From Candidatus Raymondbacteria bacterium RIFOXYA2_FULL_49_16 (GTDB lineage Bacteria; Fibrobacterota; OXYB2-FULL-49-7; XYB2-FULL-49-35): a stretch of 16,607 bases of DNA. Positions 1 through 6,137 of the stretch are shown here, piece by piece; the stretch's first letter is position 1; every line of letters starts with the position of its first letter. The stretch lies in the NCBI GenBank assembly GCA_001789205.1, contig MFYT01000052.1:1-16607 (forward strand). Direction: 5' to 3'. The notes below the pieces were generated by a model that worked only from the letters and a program-made list of their open reading frames with translations, did not search any database and was not told the DNA's origin. A program made the translations under genes and the position numbers.

Positions 1-85
1 ACGGACCATAACTGATTGTCCTGCAATCAGCTACGGTCCGCTTACCAAACCAGAAATCACTTATTTATAGTAAACTCACGCTAGG
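1..85. repeat. Left edge copy of a shared repeat; probable end of an insertion sequence
   Basis: Positions 14-85 are the exact reverse complement of 16536-16607 at the other window edge (72 bp, no mismatch seen). Read outward, the shared sequence starts CCTAGCGTGAG. Matching stops at position 86, inside the last codons of the minus-strand membrane-protein gene, so the repeat supplies that gene's stop codon. An imperfect palindrome (2-17 with 25-40, 7-nt loop) lies near the edge. A boundary shared by two unrelated genes fits the end of a multicopy insertion sequence at which assembly stopped. The CCTAG start recalls IS1380-family ends such as ISEcp1, but that link is from memory and weak. No transposase is visible because the element continues outside the window. 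Confidence 0.7.
2..40 (-). repeat. Hairpin inside the edge repeat
   Basis: Arms 2-17 and 25-40 surround a 7-nt loop (18-24). Fourteen of sixteen positions are Watson-Crick pairs. The other two (8/34 and 11/31) are A-C on the plus strand but G-U in a minus-strand transcript, so the RNA hairpin is continuous only when transcription runs from the flanking gene into the repeat. There is no T-run after it, so it is not a standard intrinsic terminator. Subterminal hairpins that limit incoming transcription or translation are known from several insertion sequences; applying that here is inference. Confidence 0.5.
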
Positions 86-1377
86 GCGCGCGCCTGAAGC
101 AGCGCAACCGCATTGGTGTCAAGCGGCCGGTTCGCGGCCAGGGCCACTGTGGCAAGGCCGGGAAAAAACACCACATGCGAAAAATGGCGCTGCAGGGTGG
201 CTTTTATCATTGAAAACCGGGCCGCTGTTTCAGGACCCATGGATGCGGCGATTGGCGGAAGGGCAAGGGCGAAGACCCCCTTTTTAGCAAGGGTATGGTT
301 TACCGCGGCGAAAAATTCATCAGTGTAAAAACGGTTGTTCCCCAGGGTGAGCGGCGGTGGAAGTTGCACAATGATTGCGTCGTACAGATGGTTTGACGAT
401 TCAATCAGCTTTCGCGCGTCCCCGGCAATCGCGTGCATGCCGGGTCCTGGCAAGACCATTCCCTTTTGTTTGGCCAGGGACAGAAGCACTGGGTCTGGAT
501 CAATATAATCGACGCGCAATGGTGCGTATTTTTGCACCTCCGCAATGGTTCCGGAGAGCGCGCCCGACACAACCAGGATTGCGCGGGGCGCTGTGACCTG
601 GAGAAGACAAAGGTGCGCACATTCCTCAGACACGCCCGTATTGTTTTTGTACCCGGTAAATCCGGTGTTCTGCACAACATATTCTTCATTGTTTTTAGAA
701 AGGATCCTGACTGCGCCATAGGGGGAGTTTTCCTGGGCAATGACAGCGAACCCTTTGTACAGGTGCGCGAGCGTCCGCGTGTTCATATTTAACGCGGGAA
801 ACAGCAGGCAGAGTCCGCAGACAGCAATCTCCATTTTTTTTATTTTTCCCGGAACATGCATGGCCCAGACATGGAACATACCAGCTGCCGCGAGGGTAAT
901 AAAGACATCCGGGACCCGGAACAGGAGCAGGGAAAAGACAAGGCCCCCCAGAATATTGCCCACAGCGTCAATCGCATAGAGCGACTGCCGCCCGCTGGGT
1001 TGGAGGGTGCGCCAGGCTGCGGCCATGAATACGCCGTTGACAATGCAGACGGCCGCCAACAGCACACCGGCAAAGGCGAAAAACTGGAGAGGACCCGGCT
1101 GCACACCCGGGCCAAAGACCAGGGAACGCGTGCACCGGAGCGCGGCCGCAACGACCAGGGGAAGCAGGGCGGCAAGCGCATGAAGGCCCCTGAATCCGGG
1201 CCTGGCAAAAAAAGAGACACGACCTCCGATGAACGCGCCCAGGCCGGACAGGGAGAGCCACGCGCATAGGAGCAGCGAAATGGTCAATTCATTGGGGCTT
1301 ACAACAGAGAGGAATTCCCTGAACAGGGCGAGTTGGACAATAAGGGACGAGACGCCGAACGCGAGGATGGACCGCAT
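76..1377 (-). CDS. Membrane protein with spermidine-synthase-like domain, 3' end probably truncated
   Basis: The 433-residue product has about seven hydrophobic segments in residues 4-197, then a SpeE-like Rossmann domain. The landmarks are ENSPYG (216-221), ECAHLCLL (252-259), the acidic loop YIDPDP (291-296), GDARKL (319-324) and NRFYTDEFF (348-356). It resembles the fused membrane/spermidine synthase family, whose members are usually much longer. The aminopropyltransferase catalytic Asp after the YDxIIV strand is absent (YDAIIVQLPPP, 332-342), and the nucleotide-site glycine motif is degenerate (VSGALSGT). Polyamine synthesis is therefore doubtful. The last codons and the stop lie inside the edge repeat, so the natural C-terminus is probably missing. 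The ATG is 3 bp after the stop of the upstream lipoprotein gene, which suggests translational coupling. I see no clear Shine-Dalgarno. Confidence 0.75.
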   Translation of the reverse strand: MRSILAFGVSSLIVQLALFREFLSVVSPNELTISLLLCAWLSLSGLGAFIGGRVSFFARPGFRGLHALAALLPLVVAAALRCTRSLVFGPGVQPGPLQFFAFAGVLLAAVCIVNGVFMAAAWRTLQPSGRQSLYAIDAVGNILGGLVFSLLLFRVPDVFITLAAAGMFHVWAMHVPGKIKKMEIAVCGLCLLFPALNMNTRTLAHLYKGFAVIAQENSPYGAVRILSKNNEEYVVQNTGFTGYKNNTGVSEECAHLCLLQVTAPRAILVVSGALSGTIAEVQKYAPLRVDYIDPDPVLLSLAKQKGMVLPGPGMHAIAGDARKLIESSNHLYDAIIVQLPPPLTLGNNRFYTDEFFAAVNHTLAKKGVFALALPPIAASMGPETAARFSMIKATLQRHFSHVVFFPGLATVALAANRPLDTNAVALLQARALA

Positions 1378-1380
1378 GGA

Positions 1381-1743
1381 TCAGGGCACAAGGGCGTGGG
1401 CCACGGCCCCGTTGTCATTGACGCAGATGACCGTTATCCCGGTGTATCCCAGTTTTTTCTGCTTGAACTTGTTGAGTTCAAGGGCCGCGCGCCGCGCCAG
1501 TTCCTTGTAGAGCGAATCGGGCATTTCCTTGGTCACATTGATATACATTTTTGCGCCGTCGATTTTTACGCTGTCCACGGGATCGGCCGCGAGAAACTTC
1601 TTCATGTGGGCGTAGGCCAATGCGGTGTATTCAGGGCCTGCTTCATCGAGTTTGAACAGGCCCCCGGTTTCCTTGTTTTCAGTGCACGCGAAGAACATAG
1701 ACACGGTCCAGACAAGGACCAAAAGGCCAAACATGGGTTTCAT
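1381..1743 (-). CDS. Small putative lipoprotein, unknown function
   Basis: The 120-residue product starts with a hydrophobic stretch ending at a cysteine (VSMFFAC, Cys20). This resembles a type II signal peptide, but FFAC is a poor match to the usual lipobox, so lipidation is uncertain. The mature part is small and mixed-charge, with a likely helix-strand region (residues about 56-110). I recognise no family. The ATG at 1743 has a strong Shine-Dalgarno (AGGAGG at 1753-1748, minus strand) 4 nt upstream, which supports this start. The gene is co-oriented with the membrane protein that begins 3 bp after it, so they are probably co-transcribed. An exported factor working with that protein is possible but is inference only. 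Confidence 0.75.
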   Translation of the reverse strand: MKPMFGLLVLVWTVSMFFACTENKETGGLFKLDEAGPEYTALAYAHMKKFLAADPVDSVKIDGAKMYINVTKEMPDSLYKELARRAALELNKFKQKKLGYTGITVICVNDNGAVAHALVP

Positions 1744-1799
1744 GGCGCCTCCTCACTATGCCTAAAAGATAGGGTTTTACGGATTACGAATCAATGAAA

Positions 1800-1817
1800 A
1801 ATACGGCGGAAGGCCGC
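1800..1817 (-). terminator. Weak candidate intrinsic terminator
   Basis: On the minus strand, just after the stop of the small charged-protein gene, a 4-bp GC stem (GCGG / CCGC, 1817-1814 with 1809-1806, loop CCTT) is followed by CGTATTTTT. The stem is short, so this is tentative. It could separate that gene from the lipoprotein gene downstream. Confidence 0.25.
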
Positions 1818-1821
1818 ATGT

Positions 1822-2136
1822 TCAGACAACGACGTTTATGATATTGCCTGAATTGGGGTTGTCTTTTTCCGTGGTTTGCTGTTTTTGGGCTTGGGCCATC
1901 CTCTGTTTTTCCTCTACCGCGGCCCGGTTTTCCTTGGCAGCGTCAACCTCATTCTGCCTGATCTCCTGGCGGCGCTGGACTTTATTTTCTTGCGCTGTAT
2001 CGAGGTCTGACTGCGTGCGCTCTTCAATGCGTTGTTTTGAGGCGCGCACCATTTCCTCGCGCTGGTCGCGGGTCCTGATTTCAGAACGGTTGGTATTGAC
2101 CGGATTAGGGCCCTTGGGCATAATAGGTTCGGGCAT
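1822..2136 (-). CDS. Small charged helical protein, unknown function
   Basis: With the start at 2136 the product is 104 residues. The open frame extends to a TTG at 2172, but the ATG at 2136 is preceded by a purine-rich Shine-Dalgarno (GGGAAGGTGG, 2152-2143, spacing 6) and the TTG has none, so I prefer the ATG. The first 20 residues are proline-rich (MPEPIMPKGPNP). A long stretch rich in Arg, Glu, Gln and Lys follows, almost certainly helical and possibly coiled-coil (residues about 20-85). The tail ends in a hydrophobic GNIINVVV. There is no signal peptide, membrane segment or family I recognise. It sits alone between the regulator gene (about 200 bp upstream) and the lipoprotein gene, and no function is assigned. 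Confidence 0.7.
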   Translation of the reverse strand: MPEPIMPKGPNPVNTNRSEIRTRDQREEMVRASKQRIEERTQSDLDTAQENKVQRRQEIRQNEVDAAKENRAAVEEKQRMAQAQKQQTTEKDNPNSGNIINVVV

Positions 2137-2198
2137 AAGAAACCACCTTCCCTTGGTTGGGATTTTTGTCAAATGACACGCTTTTTCAACACAAGCAG

Positions 2199-2216
2199 TC
2201 CTGCTTCCCCGCAGGA
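2199..2216. repeat. Short perfect inverted repeat in an intergenic region
   Basis: TCCTGC (2199-2204) and GCAGGA (2211-2216) form a 6-bp stem with a TTCCCC loop, between the regulator gene and the small charged-protein gene. There is no T-run in the transcribed (minus) direction, so I do not call it a terminator. It might be a weak operator-like site or chance. Confidence 0.2.
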
Positions 2217-2336
2217 TTACTCTTCTTTAAAAAAGCATATTAATCCCTATTAAGGTATCGGCAGAAATCAGGAAAACTTTAGTCTTTTTTTAAACAGGTC
2301 TAAACGATTGATGTTTATGAAGTTGGGGAAATGATT

Positions 2337-2978
2337 TTAAATAATGACGCTGGCAGTGAGGGATTTTCTGAGTTTTTCGAGGTAATCTTCCATCTTAAAA
2401 ATGGCGTCTGTGCCAATCATCTCCCGTTTGAGGTTCACGATCCCCTTTTTTCCGAGATTTTCAAGGATTTCGCTCAGTTCTCCGATTGAGATGCTCAGGA
2501 GTTCCAGTATCCGTTGCTCAGCGTCCTGCACCTTGATGCCTTCGATGCTGTTCTCAGCGCCGTTCAACAGATAGATAAGAATGGCGCACACATTGGCCTC
2601 GTTTGCCGCGGGTACATTGAGGTTGAGCTTTTTATCAGTGGCGCGCAGCCGTTGGGCAAGCACCCGGGCAATGCCCATGAACCAGTCGGGAATGTTTTTG
2701 GTTGTCTCGCGGAAATCAGCAGCGGTTATCTGTATGGCCTTGGTCTCTTTTATTGCCACCGCGGTTGCGCTCCGCGGACCATTGTCGATGATCGACATCT
2801 CTCCGAACATGCCACCCGCGCCAACCTCGTAGAGAAGGATGTTTTTGCTGCCCACCTTCTTGTAGAGGTTGACCAGCCCTTTTTGGATAATGTAAATGTC
2901 CTTTGAGAAGTCGTTTTCCCTGAAAATGACCGTTCTTTCGGGAAAAGAAAGCGTCTTGTCCAGCTTTGTTTCATTCAT
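2337..2978 (-). CDS. Crp/Fnr-type cyclic-nucleotide-binding regulator
   Basis: The 213-residue product (ATG at 2978) has an N-terminal cyclic-nucleotide-binding fold and a C-terminal winged-helix-like domain (about 125-205). The phosphate-binding cassette GEMSIIDNGPRSATAVA (59-75) keeps the Glu (60) and Arg (69) that normally hold the cyclic nucleotide, so ligand binding is plausible. The probable DNA-contacting part is around ILELLSISIGELSEILENLGKKGI (157-180), where SIGELSEILENL resembles a recognition helix. The frame is open to a TTG at 2993, but the in-frame ATG is the more usual start. Neither has a good Shine-Dalgarno. The gene is divergent from the STAS-like/ybbR/tsaD/asd cluster and could regulate itself or that cluster; targets cannot be read from sequence. 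An Fnr-type Fe-S sensor is unlikely, since the only Cys is at 131. Confidence 0.85.
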   Translation of the reverse strand: MNETKLDKTLSFPERTVIFRENDFSKDIYIIQKGLVNLYKKVGSKNILLYEVGAGGMFGEMSIIDNGPRSATAVAIKETKAIQITAADFRETTKNIPDWFMGIARVLAQRLRATDKKLNLNVPAANEANVCAILIYLLNGAENSIEGIKVQDAEQRILELLSISIGELSEILENLGKKGIVNLKREMIGTDAIFKMEDYLEKLRKSLTASVII

Positions 2979-3088
2979 CACGATAAATATCAATATATTA
3001 CAAAGAAAATGTCAATTAATAATTCTTGCCTGCGGGAAATTTAGAATTTATATTGACACAAGATGGGGTTTTAAAAGAGGTTAGCCTT
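2979..3088. promoter_or_regulatory. Divergent intergenic region with opposed TTGACA boxes
   Basis: These 110 bp separate the minus-strand regulator gene from the plus-strand cluster. A perfect TTGACA lies on the minus strand (3015-3010) and another on the plus strand (3053-3058), each pointing at its gene. Neither has a convincing -10 hexamer at 16-18 bp: the minus one has TGATAT at spacing 17, which would leave almost no leader, and the plus one has none. AGAGG (3076-3080) precedes a GTG at 3089 by 8 nt and supports that start. This is a region likely to hold promoters, not a mapped one. Confidence 0.3.
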
Positions 3089-4189
3089 GTGATAGCTTCG
3101 TACGATACCATCATTTTGATTTCAGCCGCGGTGCTGGTGGTTGTCTCTTTTGTTGTAAACATTGTTTCAGCGTTCAAAATTTCCGGTTTTTCAGAGGAAT
3201 TGAACCGGCTCGAGGAGAACCTTGAGACCGCGGCAGCCGCGAACAGGAAAACTGATTCTTCGGTAAAATCCGGCAGCGATACCCGCACCCACATCTACGA
3301 TTCCAAAGTTTTTCCCTCTGCCGAGAAAAAACCCGGGGACAGCGGCAGCAGATACCGTCCGCCTGGTTCAACACCGGTTCCCACAGGCGAACCTGGCGGG
3401 GTAAAGCCCGAAACCACCACCATCAGATACCGGCCGCCGGGCAAGAGCGGCATGCGCATTCCCGATCAGCTTCCCGGCGAAAAGAGGGACGTGGAGAGCG
3501 CGTCCCAGCCGTATGAACAGCATCCGGCAATCATCTCATCCATGCATGCCACGGTCCCGTCCTCGTCCGAGCCTTTGCCTGACGACGCTTTTATCACCTC
3601 AGGGCCTGTGGTCAAGCCCAAGCCGCAGACGCTGGCCGGGCCCGAGCCGGAAGCCGCGGAAACGCCCGCGCCCGTTGCGCCGGCAGCCAAGGAACTTTCC
3701 CAGGACGAACTTGACCTTATTAAAAATTATCTGGGCGGTTCGTCAAAAAATGTTGTGGAAGAAAACGCCGAGGACGCGGCAAAAGACGATGGAAGCGACG
3801 AACTGATGAAGGCCGCGGGCGAGGTCGCGGCCGAGGAGGAGGCCGCTCTTCCGGGTTCTGAGGAGAGCGAGGTGCTTGATGTCATCGCTGATACCGCTTT
3901 TTTCAAAGTCGATGACATCAATCGCGCCAACGCGGTCAACCCCTTTGACTCGTCGCTCCAGAAGGTGGACTTTGAAACCGTGAGGAAACATGTCGCCACC
4001 TGCGCGCCCGGCGGACGGGTCACTATTGATTTTAAGGAAATATTGTTTCTCACGGACAACGAATTCACTTCCCTGTCGGCACTGATTTCCTCGGCGCGGG
4101 GGCACAACGTCGCCATTGGCGCGGTCAACGTGGCCGCCGACCTGAATGCCGAGCTTTTGTCCAAGTGTCCGGGGTTGCACACGGCATAG
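3089..4189 (+). CDS. Membrane-anchored protein with degenerate STAS-like C-terminal domain
   Basis: I start this gene at GTG 3089 (366 residues), 8 nt after AGAGG. The upstream in-frame TTG at 3026 lacks a ribosome site and would bury the membrane anchor. Order: membrane helix (6-29); short probable coiled coil (31-53); a long disordered Pro/Glu/Ala-rich linker (55-285) with two RYRPPG copies (88-93, 113-118) and LSQDELDLI (203-211); then about 75 residues (290-364) that look like a STAS domain, with a VTIDF strand, FLTDNEFTSLSALI and a final AADLNAELL helix. The phosphorylatable FLDSSGL motif of anti-sigma-factor antagonists reads FLTDNEF here, so Ser-phosphorylation switching is probably lost. 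With one helix the domain should face the cytoplasm. It lies 12 bp before the YbbR gene, so the two are probably co-transcribed. The STAS assignment is by pattern and moderate. Confidence 0.7.
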   Translation: MIASYDTIILISAAVLVVVSFVVNIVSAFKISGFSEELNRLEENLETAAAANRKTDSSVKSGSDTRTHIYDSKVFPSAEKKPGDSGSRYRPPGSTPVPTGEPGGVKPETTTIRYRPPGKSGMRIPDQLPGEKRDVESASQPYEQHPAIISSMHATVPSSSEPLPDDAFITSGPVVKPKPQTLAGPEPEAAETPAPVAPAAKELSQDELDLIKNYLGGSSKNVVEENAEDAAKDDGSDELMKAAGEVAAEEEAALPGSEESEVLDVIADTAFFKVDDINRANAVNPFDSSLQKVDFETVRKHVATCAPGGRVTIDFKEILFLTDNEFTSLSALISSARGHNVAIGAVNVAADLNAELLSKCPGLHTA

Positions 4190-4201
4190 AAACCACCACT
4201 C

Positions 4202-5116
4202 ATGAACAGCCTGCTCAAACCGTTCAGTCTCCGGATCATCGCCCTCCTGTGCGCGCTGCTTCTCTGGTTCTACGTGACCATGGAAAAGCGGTACGAGACC
4301 ACCCTTAATATTCCCATCAGGATGGCGAATGTCCCCCCGGCCCTTACGCCGGCCGGCGATTTTCCCGCAGTCGCCAAGGTGCTGGTCTCCGCCACCGGCA
4401 AGCGGCTTCTCATGCTCCGGTACTCCCATGTTGAGCTTTATGTCAATTGCAGCGAGGTCCGGCCGGGCCCCAACACCTTCACCCTGGCCCGAAAGAACGT
4501 CGCCATCAGCGGCGTGCCCGACGTCGATGTACAATTTGTCAAAGACCCCACGCAACTCACCGTGCCCTTTGACGCCATTGTACGAAAGGAAGTGCCGGTC
4601 ATCGCCGACAGCAAGCTGCGGTGCGCCGAGAACCGGGTCATGATCGGGGAACCGGTGCTCATTCCCGGCTCGGTGACGCTCCACGGTCCGCGCGGCAATG
4701 TGGCAAAGGTCGAGGCGTTGTACACGCGTCCCATTGAGGCGGCGCCGCTCCTGGGCGACACCTCCTTTTTTGTCTTTGTCCTTAAGCCGGAATATTACGG
4801 CATCCAGGTCATGCCCAACAAGGTGAAGGTCCGCGTTGAGGTCGAGACCATCAAGAAGCGGACCATTGCCAATATCCCGGTACGCCTGCTCGATGGGCCG
4901 GCTGGCGCCGAACTTTCCGCCCGTACCGTGTCCCTTGTCATAGCAGGGGCGGAAAAGGACGTTGACATGATAAAACCCGAACTGGTCAACGTGTTTGTCC
5001 CGTATACCCGTTTTTCGATCGAGCAGCTCGACGAAGTGGAGCCCACGGTCAGCATTATCGGCGACGTGCAATGGTCCAATCTCGATCCGCCGCGTGTCAC
5101 CTTGGTCCGGAAATAG
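4202..5116 (+). CDS. YbbR-domain membrane protein (CdaR-like)
   Basis: The 304-residue product has one N-terminal membrane helix (about residues 8-24, followed by LWFYVTMEKRYE) and then extracytoplasmic beta-rich repeats typical of YbbR domains: about 33-110, 113-200 and 205-295. Each has a 'P..V.V.v.g' start and a 'v.v.v' strand pattern. In Firmicutes the YbbR protein CdaR binds and modulates the diadenylate cyclase CdaA and is encoded next to it. No cdaA is visible here; the upstream partner is the STAS-like membrane protein. The gene starts 12 bp after that one and ends 4 bp before tsaD, so it is in the same operon. No good Shine-Dalgarno precedes the ATG, which fits translational coupling. 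The family call is fairly sure; a role in c-di-AMP control is inference. Confidence 0.85.
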   Translation: MNSLLKPFSLRIIALLCALLLWFYVTMEKRYETTLNIPIRMANVPPALTPAGDFPAVAKVLVSATGKRLLMLRYSHVELYVNCSEVRPGPNTFTLARKNVAISGVPDVDVQFVKDPTQLTVPFDAIVRKEVPVIADSKLRCAENRVMIGEPVLIPGSVTLHGPRGNVAKVEALYTRPIEAAPLLGDTSFFVFVLKPEYYGIQVMPNKVKVRVEVETIKKRTIANIPVRLLDGPAGAELSARTVSLVIAGAEKDVDMIKPELVNVFVPYTRFSIEQLDEVEPTVSIIGDVQWSNLDPPRVTLVRK

Positions 5117-5120
5117 TGCC

Positions 5121-6137
5121 ATGTTTGTCCTGGGCATTGAAACCTCCTGCGACGAGACCTCGGCCGCGGTGATCACCGGCCGTTTCCAGGTCCTTTCCAA
5201 CACTGTCCATCGGCAGGAGGGTCATGCCCGTTTTGGCGGGGTGGTCCCCGAGATCGCCTCGCGCGAGCACATCATGAAGATCGAGGAGGTAACCGGCCAG
5301 GCAATAGACGAAGCGCGCATACAACCCGCGGACATCAGCCTGGTGGCGGCCACCAGCGCCCCAGGCCTTATCGGCGCCCTGCTCGTGGGGCTCTCGTTCG
5401 CCAAGGGCTTTGCCGCGGCTCGCGACCTTCCCTTTGTGGGCGTCAACCATATGGACGCGCACATCAAAGCCAACTATTTGTCGCATCCCGATCTTTCACC
5501 CCCGTACGTCGCGCTGGTAGTGTCGGGCGGACACACCTTTCTCGCGTTGTGCGACGAATTCGGCGTGTATTCGCTGCTGGGCAATACGCTCGACGACGCC
5601 GCAGGCGAAGCTCTTGATAAGGCAGGAAAGGTCATGGGTATTCCCTATCCCGCGGGCCGGGCCATTGAGCAGTGCGCCCGCGCGGGCGACCCGGCTTTCC
5701 ACGCCTTTCCCCGCGCATTGCCGGCAAAGGACAATCTCAATTTCAGCTTCTCGGGCCTCAAGACAGCGCTGAAAAATTACCTGCGTACTCTTCCCGCTGA
5801 AGAAATCGAATCCCGAAAGAACGACATCCTTGCCTCGTACCAGGAAGCTGTGGTGGACGCGCTGGCGCAGAAATGCGCGGCCGCGCTGCGGGCCACCGGG
5901 TGCAGGCGGCTGCTCATTGCCGGCGGGGTCAGTTGCAATGGACGGCTGCGCGACAAGCTCTCTCTTTTATTGGGCCATGAAAATGAATTATATTTTCCGG
6001 CCCCTGAATTTTGCACCGACAACGGCGCCATGGTCGCTGTCGCGGGGTTGTTCAAGTACACAACCAGGGGTGCCGATCCTCTGAGTCTGGCGGCATCGGC
6101 GGTTTTCAACATTGCGGAGGTCAACTATGGGCTTTAA
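5121..6137 (+). CDS. tsaD: tRNA N6-threonylcarbamoyladenosine transferase TsaD
   Basis: TsaD moves the threonylcarbamoyl group from threonylcarbamoyl-AMP to A37 of tRNAs that read ANN codons, working in the cytoplasm with TsaB and TsaE. The 338-residue length is normal. Visible motifs are the N-terminal GIETSCDETS (5-14), metal ligands HMDAH (His110 and His114), SGGHTF (135-140), NTLDDAAGEALDKAGK (155-170), NFSFSGLKTAL (207-217), GGVSCNGRLR (268-277) and the last ligand in CTDNGAM (Asp300). I chose ATG 5121 because it starts at the conserved MFVLGIETSCDETS. The longer open frame from 4995 reads through the end of the YbbR gene and adds non-homologous residues. The start is 4 bp after the YbbR stop, and the end overlaps the asd start by 11 bp. 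Confidence 0.97.
   Translation: MFVLGIETSCDETSAAVITGRFQVLSNTVHRQEGHARFGGVVPEIASREHIMKIEEVTGQAIDEARIQPADISLVAATSAPGLIGALLVGLSFAKGFAAARDLPFVGVNHMDAHIKANYLSHPDLSPPYVALVVSGGHTFLALCDEFGVYSLLGNTLDDAAGEALDKAGKVMGIPYPAGRAIEQCARAGDPAFHAFPRALPAKDNLNFSFSGLKTALKNYLRTLPAEEIESRKNDILASYQEAVVDALAQKCAAALRATGCRRLLIAGGVSCNGRLRDKLSLLLGHENELYFPAPEFCTDNGAMVAVAGLFKYTTRGADPLSLAASAVFNIAEVNYGL

Noticed and set aside
1-85. Integron attC site
   Set aside because: A hairpin is present, but the required GTTRRRY / RYYYAAC ends are not found and there is no cassette structure.
2137-2172. TTG start and a perfect TTGACA overlapping it before the small charged-protein gene
   Set aside because: The TTG has no ribosome site, and the TTGACA has no -10 and lies inside the leader of the better ATG start.
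3743-5203. 486-codon open frame on the minus strand
   Set aside because: It is antisense to the STAS-like and YbbR genes, with no family motifs; it is a codon-bias shadow in GC-rich DNA.
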